Of a DNA stretch of 64,000 nt, positions 20,601-32,624 are shown piece after piece. This DNA comes from Daedaleopsis sinensis (Eukaryota; Basidiomycota; Agaricomycetes; Polyporales; Polyporaceae). The notes below the pieces were generated by a model. The model was not told the origin of the DNA, searched no databases, and was given only the letters and a program-made list of their open reading frames with translations. The stretch is from the NCBI GenBank assembly GCA_033807695.1, contig CM066303.1, positions 4,092,001 through 4,156,000 on the forward strand. Direction: 5' to 3'. The position numbers and the translations under genes were made by a program. Each line of letters begins with the position of its first letter. The first letter of the stretch is position 1.

Positions 20601-22577
20601 GCGCGTCGAGGAGTCCTCGCAGATCGACATTCCTCCTCCGCGCAACTGGGCTCCGGACACGGTCCGCGAATTCGTCGCGGACGTCGTAAGGAGGGTGATG
20701 GAGAACCCAAGCCTCAAGGAGGACGATGACCTATTCTTACAAGGATGCGACAGGCACGTCGTTCTCCTCTATTGTATAAGAACAAAATGCTCACGCGAGT
20801 CCAACCTGCCTACCCAACAGCTTGCAAGCCACCTGGATCCGAAACACGGTCACGCACGCCCTCCGCTCGTCGTCGACGGTTAACATCCACGACATGCCCG
20901 CCTCTTTCGTCTACGCGCACCCGTCTATCAGCGCGCTCGCCGCTTTCCTCTCGCGCCTGCTCCTTGGCACTACCGTCGACGCGGACACGGAGCGCGCTGC
21001 CGCGATCGAGCGCATGCGCGCTATGCTGGCCAAATACAGCGCGGGCATGGAGCGCGGGTTTCCGGAGCTCGCGAACGGGCATGCCAATGGGCACACCAAC
21101 GGGTACGTTCATTTTATCGTTCAAATCTGCACGCAAGGCTGACGGTAAGTTTGCAGCAGCGCGAACGGGCTCGCGGACATCGAGACGGTGTTGGTTACAG
21201 GCACGACGGGCCGGCTGGGGGCGCACGTTCTCGCTCAGCTCCTGGAACGACGGGACGTACGGAAGGTGTACGCGCTGAACCGCGAGCCGGCGGGTTCTGT
21301 GCAGGCGTTGAAGAAACGTTCGCGAGAAGCGTTCAGGCAGTGGGGTCTCGACGAAGCGCTGTTGGAGGGCGGGAGGGTAATGTTCTATGCCGTTGACCTC
21401 GCAAAGCCGCGCTTTGGCCTGGAGAAGGCGGCATATGATGAAGTGCGTGAACCTATAGACTGTCTGAGCAGGGCTAACCGTGCTACTTCATGCAGATGAG
21501 GACAAGTGTGACTCAGATCATCCACAATGGTGCGTTCAAGACCTCTCGTCTAGTCTCGTCTAGTTATTTCGTATTCTTTCTGACCATGCTGTAATGTAGC
21601 GTGGCGCGTGGACTTCAACGTATCCCTGCCGTCCTTCGAACCTCTTGTCGCGGGCGCGCGCAACATCCTCGACCTCGCGCTCAATTCTCCGCTCCCAGGC
21701 GGGCCACGCACGCTCTTCGTCAGCTCTATATCCTCCCTTCGCAGTACGTTTCCCTCTTCCTCTCTGTTCATTTGTCGTCCGCCTCTGGCTCACCGCTTTC
21801 TCCCTCCGCCCCATTCCGATTACAGATTATTCTGACCCGAGTCGTCCGGCGCAAGAAACGATCGACACCGCGCCCGAGCTCGCATACGGCGCGGGATACA
21901 GCGAGAGCAAGTGGGTGACCGAGCAGCTCTTCGCCCATGCCGCGAAGACGACCGGCCTACGCACGACAGCGGTCCGTGTCGGGCAGGTCAGCGGCGACCA
22001 GCGCACAGGCGGGTGGAACACGACCGAGTGGGTCGCCGCGCTTGTGCGCGTCAGCCAGAAGCTTGGCTGCATCCCAACCAAGGATGAAGTGCGTCTCTTT
22101 CTCTCGTCTGTTCGCGCGCGGTCACAATCTCACTGGAACGTATCCGTTCACCTCCTGCAGGACCTCACTTGGCTCGCGGTCGACGTCGTCGCAGCTGCGC
22201 TTCAGGACTTTGTCGCCGCGCCTGCGCTCGAGCCTGCGCTGCACCTCGTCTCGCCCCGCCCCGTGCCCTGGGACACCGTGTTCCTGCCGATCGCGGAGCG
22301 CCTCGGGCTCCCCGCCGTCCCGTACGCGGAGTGGGTCGCGCGGCTCGAGAAGAGCGCGGCGGCGGCTCGCGCGGGCGCGGGCGTTGAGGGCCACGACGCC
22401 GCGCACAACCTGATCGCGTTCTTCAAGAGCGAAGGCATGGGCGGCGCTGCGGTCCCGCTCAGCACGGAGCGGGCGGTGAGGGCGTCCAAGGCGCTGGCGA
22501 GTGCCCGGCCCATCGGGAAGGAGGACGCGCTGCGGTATGTGGAGTTTTGGACCAAGGTTGGGCATTTGAAGGGATGA
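17663..22577 (+). CDS. NRPS-like adenylate-forming reductase (A-T-R), copy 1
   Basis: A multi-exon gene for an enzyme that adenylates a carboxylic acid, loads it on a phosphopantetheine arm and reduces it with NAD(P)H. The adenylation part has HSSGSTAFPKPI, VGGHANPMF, IYAGAPMN, FYGATEIG (codon split by the intron ending at 19672) and YGRADDQLMLSTGEK. The carrier motif GCDSLQATW has its serine codon split by an intron (20754-20820) that begins with GC, not GT. The reductase has TGTTGRLG for nucleotide binding and the YSESKW catalytic Tyr/Lys. It ends KVGHLKG at 22577. No lesion was seen. Such enzymes make amino-aldehydes or aryl aldehydes in fungi; the substrate here cannot be read. It converges on the Hsp70-like gene. 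Confidence 0.92.
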
Positions 22578-22957
22578 GGGCTGTGGGTGTGGGGCAGCGC
22601 AGAGAGGGAAGAGATTAGGAGAGTGGTGGGTGAGTTGTGTGAGTTGTCGCCGAATCTGTCGCTGCCGATGTTGGAGATAATTGGCCTCCGGAGTATGTAG
22701 AAGACGAACACTTGGATTGCAGTCGAATTCATAGATGTACAGCACTATCATAGACCACTTGATACACATTTCAACAGTCCTTTGATTCGCACTCGGCATC
22801 ACAGTCGGACCCTCGCTTGAACACTCTTCTAAAGCGCGCGCTGTGGTGCGTTCATTGGTGGAAATTCAGGTCTTCTTCATACACTATCTTCGCAGGACCA
22901 CTGGACATCGCAGTAGTTAGGGGTAAATTGCAGCTATAAATGAGATGCTCGGGCAAC
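22578..22957. other. Convergent intergenic region
   Basis: 380 bp between the 3' ends of NRPS-like gene 1 and the Hsp70-like gene. No gene was seen; it should hold both terminators. Confidence 0.6.
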
Positions 22958-25357
22958 CTACCGCTTCTCCATACCCTACGAGATGGGTATTCGATTCTGT
23001 CAGATGCGCGACTAAGTACTTGGATACTTCACCACTTACGTTCTCGATCCAGCTGATCTGCGCTTGTAGCTCAGTAAGTCCGCACAGCAGTATGATACTA
23101 AAGTCCTGTTCGTAGTAGATGGTGCCGTTCGGGCCAGCCTTTGCATGCCTTGTGACTCGGGACGTGTTGGCACAGATGGTGCAAAGCGTTGCGTACAGTT
23201 CTACAAACGTAAAATTGGGGATTGTGAGATAGAATGTGTTCTATAACTGACCAGGTTCAATGTCAATCCACTCTGGGTCCCCCTTCCTTCCCCTGTAGGC
23301 GAGGATATGCGCGACGACGGTATCCAGGGTACGGGATTCGTGTGCCTCTTTGGAGTATATCTGTGAGACCTCTTGCTGCGCGCGAACTCGAGCTCCCTGG
23401 TCAACAATCACGCGAATGTGAGTCGACGATAATCAATCTTGAGTAGAGAACGAGTAAAAATCACCCTTTTCAGAATCGTACTGAAGCTGTTCGGCAGCAT
23501 CACTTGCCCGCTCGGAAAGACGTGTTTGTCGTGTCTCCGGGCGTGATGATCCGGGTGGTTAGAGTCAAAGTCGATCATTATCTCGACCCCATAAGTGACC
23601 TTCATGATGCGTGCAGACACAAATTGTTCAAGGTAAAAACAGACCGATCCATTTGCGACGGCCTTGCTCCTAATCCAGAGTAGTCAGTGGAAGCATAGTA
23701 CGACCTTTGACAAGACCGACGTGTGCGAGTCCGGGCGGTACAAGGTCAGTTTGAGGGAATGCAGCTTGGTCTTCAGTGCTGAGTACAGCCACGGGCTCGC
23801 TGCGAACCCGCCCACTAGAAAGACCGTCTAGTAGGGCACGTGAGCTATCTTGGAGTGATTCCGTGACCCAGCGGGAGGGGTGGACCGTGGTACACACCGA
23901 TATATTGGCATGAGATGCGTTCTTACGCTGCTTTCTCACTGCAGTAACAATCGCATCCAACGAAGGCTTGAACAACGACATCATTTCCGAGCTGAATATA
24001 GAAGCATTTGTACGATGATTCGAGAACGTCAGGACTCAGGACATGCCAGGCGGTGACGTACCCTGTCAACGTCAACTGACCTCGACGGATGTTCACGGAG
24101 GGATCGTTGCACTTCATGGACCCAAACTTGATATATGACATCTCGGTCTCATCCTTGAACACAGGCTTCGTGGAAGAGTCAAAATATTCGAGCATCGACT
24201 TGATATCTTCTGGGTTGCCGTACTCGGACTTTTGAAGCTTCTCTAAGAGGCGTAGTCGGTGTGGTCAATGATCCAAATGGGGTACACACCTTTCAGATAT
24301 TCCTCGGCCCTGAGATTCACCTGAGTAGAACCTTGTAAAATACCTACAAGTCCTAAGTTGAGCACAGCATGCGCATCCAAGTCTACGACATACCACTCAC
24401 AATCGGCTGCCGTAACTTCTTCGACAGAAACCGGCGACACGGAGACGAAGGTGTAGCTACTGATATCGATAGTGCCCCCGCCGGCATCGACTATCATGAC
24501 ATTCTCGGAGTTCTGTGAGCGTTCTTAGTACTGATAGACTCAAGGTATAAGAATCTATTAGCGTACCTGAAGGGTGTCGGTTGCAAGACCGCTCTGAATG
24601 CAGAAGTTCAGGCTCGCCTCGCCTTCTGTCACGAAATGGACGCGGCGGTGGTCGGCAATGCTGTTTGAGATCAGCCCGGCCATAACCGCAGCTTCCCGCA
24701 TCTTCCCTTGCTGGAGTCCCTCCCATCCGTTTGGGTGAGAGAGAACGAACTCGATGCGCGCCTCGATTGACTTCCAGAGACTCTCGCCGTTCCCGTGGGT
24801 CTCGCAGATGAACTGACGAGCGCATGAGTACAAGTACCTAAGGTAATCGGCGAAGACGTCCTCCACTCTCTTCCCAGGAGGAAGGGGGGGCAGGTGGCGT
24901 TGTATGAGGTCGTTCGAGTCGAGTCTCTCCGGACGGAGGTGGAGTTTAAACCTGTAGTCGAATCGGATTCGTCTGAGCATGCGCTCGCTGAAAGAGGGAT
25001 TTGCAGACGAACCATTCGACGAACACCAGTTGATAGTCTTCGACTTCTAGTTCGATCCCCGAGCGCATCGCCTCTGCACCGACTGCATACACTGTGCCAT
25101 CAGGACGATAGTACAGAACAGATGGGATTTTAGAGTCGCTCGCTACGTTCTCTTGGCCGGGGAACCTGTCACCGTCTTAGTAAGTTCGACAACAATGATT
25201 TGGAGTACGTGTGTCCTCCCTACCGCGTGACACCGTGTATCTTGGGAACCTCCCCAGGATCGAGAAGAGCGTACGCGACACCAGAGTACGTAGTCCCTAC
25301 ATCAATGCCAAGGACGAGCTTGCGGGTCTTGCCCCGGTATGGGTGGAGGTTGGGCAT
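22958..25357 (-). CDS. Hsp70-like (HSPA12-type) ATPase
   Basis: The start at 25357 gives MPNLHPYRGKTRKLVLG, followed by the phosphate-1 motif IDVGTTYSGVAYA. Further exons, joined across GT-AG introns, give FPGQENVASDSKIPSVLYY, VEWFKLHLRP, the phosphate-2 motif VDAGGGTIDISSYTF and the adenosine motif VGGFAASPWL. The last exons read WIEN then GMEKR and stop at 22958. The actin-like ATPase fold is complete, but the classical substrate-binding domain and EEVD tail are absent, as in divergent HSPA12-like families that are abundant in mushroom genomes. The role is probably a regulated ATPase or chaperone; clients are unknown. It lies between two A-T-R reductases and is divergent from the coiled-coil gene. 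Confidence 0.85.
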
Positions 25358-25904
25358 GGCTACGACGAGATGGACGAGCACCCACCTGCTTGTTCCGCAT
25401 TATAGGCACCCCGCGCGCCTTCCCGGATCAAACAAGCGGGTGGTCGCCTCGCCTCGCGATACGTATGGTATTCGTGCACTGCGGCAGATATGAGCGACGA
25501 TCACATACCTGGAACATCAGAGCATGGGCCGTCCTGCTGACTACTCACGAAGCGGACGAGAGTGCCTATTACCCTAGTGTGTGCCATCGTGGCAGCGTCG
25601 TCCAAGAGCGGTTGCACAATTTCTGTAGCACAAGGTTAGTTCAAGACACGAGGAGGATAGATAATGCAAACGTGGTGTCACTGACGAATACTGCGGTAAT
25701 CCTCGTGAGGCTGTGAGGTAACTCCTCATATGATTACCAGTCGGAGACTCTTGTTATCGTCAGTATTTGTATCGCAGTGTTTGGAGGAGGTTTGCGGGTG
25801 ACTCGTCCAACTCGTCCTTCATGCTCGTCATCACAGACTGCGTACGCACCGCTCTTCACCGCACAGCACCCCACCTATTCCTTCCCAGCGGCCAACTGGT
25901 TATC
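25358..25904. other. Divergent intergenic region
   Basis: This should contain the promoters of the Hsp70-like gene (leftward) and the coiled-coil gene (rightward). I found no convincing TATA element or extra exon. Confidence 0.5.
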
Positions 25905-27273
25905 ATGGGCCCCGACACAGAAAATCCACCCCCCGAGAGCCCCTTGTCTCCAGAGCGTCAAAGTCGGAGCTCACGCGCACCCCAGCCCATGCTAGAGGCA
26001 TCTAGTAGGACCAGGATCTCGGCAGAGGATGCCGAAGTAGCAGGACTCCCCGAGCAAGAGCCCGACAGGGGGACAGAAACGCCATAGCCAGAGGTGGAGA
26101 AACTGCGCGCACAGATAAAAACGATCAGCGAGGAGCGAGAGACCTTACATCGTCGTGTGAGCGAGTTGAGCAGAGCTGTCTCTAGACTAGAACACGAGGT
26201 GAGCGGTGCTCAATCGTCCATATCGAGGAGGAATTTGCTGACCTTCATTCGCAGCGCGACATAAGCGAGGCTCTTCTCGAAACCAGGGCAACAGAACTCC
26301 GAGAGGCGCAGGCGTTCTTATCCAAAGTCGACGACGTACCGGACAGCGATGTCGTCAGCATCGTCAACCGCCTCAACTCCGTTATCTTACAGACGGCGGC
26401 AGGTATCGCCGACACCTTCCGGACACGCTTCTCCGTCAAGCGCGGGTCCGACGCCGTGCGCAAAGCCCAGAAGAGGCTCACGCGGTCGGGGGAGGTCGGA
26501 AAAGATCTCCTTGACTCTCTCGATGCGTTCGACCATCGCGAGGATACCATCGTGGTGCAGACAGCCGTGCAGGCGACGATGGTGTCTTGCGTGAACGAGC
26601 TGTGCACCATGTGGAAGGTCGGTGCTAGCCGCTCGGATGTAGTGCTCCGAGACATATACCTGCAGATTAAAGAGAACGGTGAGCTCCTCGCCGACCAGTG
26701 TTACATACACTCAGATACTCACGAACGATAGAGCCTCAAACCGTCGCCGGTCGGTGGCGGGCTCTGTGTCATGCTTATATCAAGTCCTTCCTGTCGGAAG
26801 AAACGGAACACCAAGCGTGCTTTTGGGAAAAGAAGTTGACCATGCTCATTGAGAAGATCCTCGTTGCCAGCGGAGTCGACTTGGCGGCAGCGGGCGAAAA
26901 ACGGCAGCGAGTCGCCCCGGCTCAGGCGATCCACGAGATCATCGAGTTAGCTCTTCGCTTCCAGACCGTGACAAGCGAGCACATCGTCTCCCGCGAGTTG
27001 TCTGCGGTTCTTCTCAAGAGTGGCGAGGTGTTCGATCCAGCTCACATGGTCGACCAATGGGAAGATGCCAAGAGGGCTCGCACCGAACGTCACGTTCCAG
27101 GAATATCGGTCCTCTGCACGACCAAGCTCGGCCTCCAGCGGGAGGTGAAGAACTCGACTGTAGGACAGGGAGGTCAGGGAACGCTGGAGACCACCAGGCT
27201 TATCAAACCCACTGTAGTCCTGACGAGCATGTTGGACGAGTTGCGGAGGGAACACCGGGCACTCCTGCGCTGA
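25905..27273 (+). CDS. Uncharacterised coiled-coil protein
   Basis: The model runs from ATG 25905 (MGPDTENPPPESP), with introns at 26199-26254 and 26679-26731, to the stop at 27273. A disordered Ser/Pro/Glu-rich N-terminus is followed by a coiled coil (KLRAQIKTISEERETLH, then VSELSRAVSRLEHE) and a helical region (VSIVNRLNSVILQTAAGIAD). A TAG at 26085-26087 interrupts the first exon in frame. It can be removed as a 51-nt intron (26037-26087, GTAGCA...CATAG), or it is a nonsense mutation. I know this sequence type only as uncharacterised basidiomycete proteins. It sits between the Hsp70-like gene and NRPS-like gene 2. Confidence 0.65.
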
Positions 27274-28202
27274 ACCCTGGCGTAATAGGTATCGTGAACG
27301 CCGACCACATCCGAATCGCTCTTGCAAATCAGAAATGTAATTGACGTACTTGATAGGCGTTTCACAACATCATGAAAGCTGTATATGCTCTCCTCGGTAG
27401 TAAGATGTAGTAGTTTTTTGTAACATCACCGGTCAGGGCGACTCCGGTTTAAGTAATTCAGTGTCTTGGTCGATTCAGCAAGGAGGAAGACATCTTCGAA
27501 CGCGTTCATAAGTCTTGAAGCGTCAACTGAGAGTGCGCTATTCTTGATGATGTATGCAGAATTATGGGAGTGCTCGTTTGCGACGTCGACGTCACATTTG
27601 TGGGCGCTTCCCTCGACGATGACGACGGAAGGATTCGAGGGCTCATCGGGATCTCGAAACGGCGTGGATAGGGTAGTACAGTTGCAAGACTTCAGGATAA
27701 AGAGAGAACGCGGGAGAGAACGCGGGAGGATGTCACTGGCCGACTCGCTCGCTGATGGTGGTCGGAGGTAAGTACTCTTGTCTGGCGTCTAAACCGGACA
27801 ACGACTCCGCAGTCACTCATGAAGAAAGTAGCCGATATTTTAGAACCGGATATATACATCCGACCTCGCAAATCGACAATGCTTGTAATCTACTATTCGG
27901 CGGCCCAGGCTTATACAGACTTGGAAGGGTCCATGTTGAAGACTTGGACTAGTTATGAGCGCGCCGAGACGGCACATCGACTAGCTAGAAAACAATCAAG
28001 GCCATCGTGCAACCGAGTGGACGTCGGGTTTTGAGAATACGTGCCGCACGTCGACCACATCTAGTCAAGGCCGTCTAGAAGATGTTGAAGTTGATGTATA
28101 TCTATTTGTTCTTTACAGCACCTGTAAGAAAGCATGCTATAGCAGTCAAGCGGCGATAGTATTTGTTCATTACCTTGTCGTGATCAACCCCTGCCAGTTC
28201 TC
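27274..28202. other. Intergenic, with one possible exon
   Basis: This lies between the 3' ends of the coiled-coil gene and NRPS-like gene 2. On the minus strand 27424-27740 is an open frame with a protein-like composition, listed separately. The rest shows nothing. Confidence 0.5.
27424..27740 (-). CDS. Possible terminal exon, unknown protein
   Basis: After a CAG acceptor, the minus strand reads DILPRSLPRSLFILK, later DPDEPSNPSVVIVEG, NEHSHNSAYIIKNSAL and RLMNAFEDVFLLAES, and stops after NRSRPDR. It contains a 12-bp tandem duplication (about 27710-27733) that encodes the repeated PRSL. No start codon or upstream exon could be joined. It may be a gene remnant. Confidence 0.25.
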
Positions 28203-31200
28203 TTAAGTCAAGCAGCCGATCCTTCGCCAATACTCCACACTCCGACGCGCGTCATCATCTCCGACCGGCCGCTTATCTGCTAGGACAGGTGCTAGCGCGA
28301 CAGCGACCTCCGTGGCAAGACGTGGCTCTATACCGTCCCCAAATCCCTGCGCAAAGAACTCGGACAGGTGTTGAGCGGCGTTACGAGCGCCGGCGCTGCC
28401 ATCAACGGCCCGATCCCTGCTCGATTGCTCCGAATTCTTGTCAGCTCGAGGGGCGGTAGTAGTGCGCGTAACCCAGTCCGTGTAAGGCACCAATGGAAGA
28501 CCTAGCTGACGAGCATATTCACCGAATACGCTGTTCCAAGATGTGAGAGTAGGGCAGGCGAGATGCATATACTGGCACCGAGGACGGTTCGCCGCTTCCG
28601 CCGTCACAGAGTGAGCGTTCACCTCCGCTTGTAGGAGCGCGGTAGCGGCAACGTCGACGGGAAGCCATGAGAGATTCGGCTATCGTCAATGCAGCTCCTG
28701 AGCTCCTTCGAACCTTTGGATGATGGCGAATGTCACGAACCTCGTCTCCGTACATTGGTACGCAGCCCGCGCCCTGGCTTGCGCTGAGCAACGCCGGGAC
28801 CCACTCTTGCGGACTCCACGCTCCGTGCACCGTGTCACCGCTAAGCTGGCCCACGCGCACGATCATGACATCTATTCCTGCTTCCGCCAGGAGGCGCTCG
28901 GCGACCCACTTGCTCTCGCTGTACCCGCCGCCCGCTGACCATTGTGGCTCGTTTATAGAGGTTTCAGCAGCGGGACTAGGGCTAGAGTAGTCTGCGGAGA
29001 GAACGCGACCAACGGTGGTTAGGGTGGAGGTGTCAGATGAGCTGCGAATGATTGCGTACTGCGGAAGACAGAGATCGAGCTGACAAAAGTCATCTTAGGA
29101 GCGCGTGCGCCGCTTTGGCAGAGAGAGATGAGGTTTCGAACACCGACAATCAAGGGTTCGAACGAGGATAAGGTGAGGTTGAAGTCGACGCGCCACGCTG
29201 CATCACACGGCATTCAGTCGACCAAGACATCCGAGTCTACCTATAGCTGTACTTACCGTTATGGATGACACTGTCGACCTCTGCGCAAATCTACATTCAA
29301 TCATGGCCGGGTCATTAGCAACTGTATTGCGAAGAATAGCGCGAAACTCACCTCGCGGTACCTGTCCTCCTTCAGCCCCACGTTCTCCTTGTCGAACGCA
29401 GCCGCACACAAGACCAATTTGTCAGAGGATAGCAGAGAGACGTCCAGCCTAAACGTCTCAAACGCGTCCTTCTGGCGCGCGGCGAGCGCGGTATCCGAGC
29501 CAGACTTCTCCCGGTTGAGCGCATACACCTTCCGGACATTAGACTGCTGGAGTAGCTGTACGAGCAGGTGGCTTCCCAGGCGTCCGGTCGTCCCCGTGAC
29601 AAGAACAGTGCGTCCATCCGCAGTCGGGGTGACTGGGGCTGAGGGAGGGTGCTGTGCCGTGCCCATGAGTTTGTACTTGTCCACCATCGCGAGCATAGCG
29701 GCCGTCCGAGCGCCCACTTCTTCCTCCGAGGCCTTGCCGGTGTGCTCAACAGTCCCGGCCCTCGCAGCAAACACGAACTTGTGCACGTAGTCCGAGAGCG
29801 CTCGGATCGTCGGATGGGCGTACACGACACTCTGCGACATCTTGTGAGTCGATAAAGCGGCCGATTCCCGGATGGCGTGCAGGATTGTGTTACGTATCCA
29901 CGTCGCCTGCAAGCTAGTGAACGGAGATTCAGTGTCAGAGCGCTCGAAAGGCAGCGTGCAGAGAGGGGCACCGCACCTATCGCAACCGTACTGGAAGATA
30001 TCGTCGTCGTCGCGGACTGGGGCTGTCATCACACGGCTCACGACAGTGCGCACGAAACGGAGTACCGTGTCTTCCGTCCATTCGTCGGGTGCGGACAGAT
30101 CGGTTTGGGAGGACTGTTCGACTTTGGCGTAAACGGTGTCGATCTCCGCCGTATAGGCTGCGATGCATGCGGCACGGCGAGGAGTACCCTTCGGCGTGAA
30201 CTCGAACGGCTTGGACGGTGAGGTGACGATAATCATCTAGCATAGAGTCAGATCTGCTCAGTCCAGCTAACAGAACGTGGAGCCAGGTATAGATATTTAC
30301 CTCTTTGAAGATTCTCGAGTGTGCTGGGGCGTAATGGTTGACCTTCTCGATCGTGGGCCTGAACATATGGATGTGAGTATAGCGAGATGCGATAAAAGTA
30401 GTTTTCGCAGTGCGAATACCATATTCTGTTTCTGAACTCTGCCAGTTTGAGCTCGTCTTCGGGATCGAACGGCTCCACGGGCTGGATGAGGACCCCGTTC
30501 TGAAGTCTCCCTCGTCCGAACATGACTGCGGCACGGATGCTTGGATCCTCTAGCATTATCGCCTCTATAGTAAGCAAGCGATGAGAAGAGCGCACTTCAA
30601 GGGATCAAATGAGATATAAGCACCAAGAGGTACCGGATTAGTCTAAGCGTGCAGGGGAATGGAATAAGTCAGGCAGGGATATTGGCAAACGCGACAGAGA
30701 CGTAACGTGACCGACCTTCTCTCCCGTGGACAACATCAGTTGGTCGTCCGACCTGCCATAGACCTGCCACAACTCGGGCTTGGTGGGATGTCTCCGCAGA
30801 ATATCGCTCGTCGCGAATGCACGCTTCCCGTCTATTGTGGTGTTGAACCTGCTGGGCTGACTCCACGGCGTTTCCTGTTCTATGTGTTAGCTCATGTACG
30901 CAGTCGCGAACCTATGCACATATTATAGCTATAGCACAGCACGCACCACGACCACGATTTCGTATAGCCGCTCTTTCTCGTCAATAGGAATCATATCAGC
31001 CTTGCGCCTGTTCGAAAGGTGGAACCAGCTCCATTCTTCCGCCGTCCGACGGCCCTTTTCTCGATCGTACAGACCGGAACTGAGGGCCGCTGTTTCAGTG
31101 CTGCAAGATATCACGAGTCAGAAAACTTAAGGCCTGAGACACGCGGCCTAGGTTACGCACAGCCCGTACAAGGGTACGAGATTGACACCTGCTTGCGCGA

Positions 31201-32624
31201 GCCGGTCCCCAATGGCCGGGTTCAAGGGCGCGCCGGCGAAGATCTATCGAACGCAGAAGATTGTAAACACAAAATTGCAACATCGTGAGGTAGAACTTAC
31301 GATGATCTTGAGGTCAATCAAGACTTGCAGACTGTCAAGAGTGCGGTACCAAGCCTACCATTCATGTCGTCAGTACGGCGTGCAATGCCGACAGCAGGTG
31401 ACTAATGTGACACTGACCTCTATCATAGACGGTACGCACATTACTGCATCGCAGCTGCAGGAGACCATACCCTCGAAGAGAGCTTCCGGCGTCGGAACGA
31501 TGGGCGGGACGGATGGACGGAAGAACGCCAGAGTCACGCCGCAGGCGCCCTTTGATACAGCTTAGCAACCCGGGCGGGCCAACCGGAAAGTACCACTTAC
31601 TGCCCAAGTAAACATGCCCATGCCCATGGCATCTAGATAGGTGTTTAGCACACGTACAGATGCTTGAACAAGAGTGTGACTTACGGAACATTGGCAGTCC
31701 GTGGACAGACAGCCGCAGACCGCACAGGTCGATCTCTCCATCATCTGCCTCAGATCGGATGTGAGTATGGTCTTGGTGCTCCTTAGAGACAGGGCTCACA
31801 AGGCATCATGGCCCATTCCAAGAGCTTCTTCTTTGTGATGTAAATTGGCTTCGGAAATGCCGTAGTACCTGACGTGGGATGAGCTCGACTGAGAGGGCGA
31901 GGTTTGCCGAGCTACAAACCACCTACCCGAAGAGTGCATGATCAGCGGCACAGACTCTGGACTAGCAGGGACTACGATTGAGGGCTCCAAACCTCCCTCC
32001 GCTGACTCGCCGTAGATAGCATCGAAAGATGGCATCGGTAGCAGCTCTACGCGAACACCCTCAGAGACCAGGAGCGTGACCGCATCGTGCGCGAGCCTCT
32101 GCATAGCTGGATCGGCGCTGACGAAGAGTGACCGCATCTTCGTTTGCTTGATGAGATGCGCTGCGGCCTGCGGGGAGTTACGCGTCGAGATCGGAAAGGC
32201 GGTTATACCGCAGCACATGATCGCGGACACGACCGCAGCGTATGTAGGCCCATCTGGATTGACCGCTCCGGTTAGCGTAGTGCCTAGTCCTTCTACTAGC
32301 CTTCGTGCACGCACCAGAGTTTGCGAGCACACCAACAACCGGTGTATCAGACTCACTCGTGGTGGACTGAGAGCCCTCGAGGAGCGCAGTACTGCTGGCA
32401 AGCGAGCTTGACCTCACCCTAGCGATGGCGCGCCAGAGCTGTGGGTAGTAGATCGTCTGCGTGCGGCCTTCAGAGTCCGAGTAGACCGCGAAAGGATGAT
32501 CAGGGCTATGTTGTGCGTGATGCTGGAGAATCTCCGGCCATGATATCGGGCCGTAGAGAGGTGGACAACTGAATGTTGGGCTGTTGACCCCTTGAAGAGT
32601 GAGGTAGGCGGGTTGATCAGTCAT
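28203..32624 (-). CDS. NRPS-like adenylate-forming reductase (A-T-R), copy 2
   Basis: A paralogue of copy 1 with the same exon style. The start ATG 32624 gives MTDQPAYLTLQGVNSPTF. Adenylation motifs are MHSSGTTAFPKPIYITKKK, GLRLSVHGLPMF, IFAGAPLN and YGLTETAAL. The carrier motif GCDSLQATW is intact, with its serine codon split by a GT-AG intron at the same place as in copy 1. The reductase has TGTTGRLG and YSESKW and ends at 28203 (RRIGCLT). The core motif reads YGLTE, where copy 1 has the usual small residue (YGATE), so substrate choice may differ. No lesion was found. It faces copy 1 across the Hsp70-like and coiled-coil genes. Confidence 0.9.
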
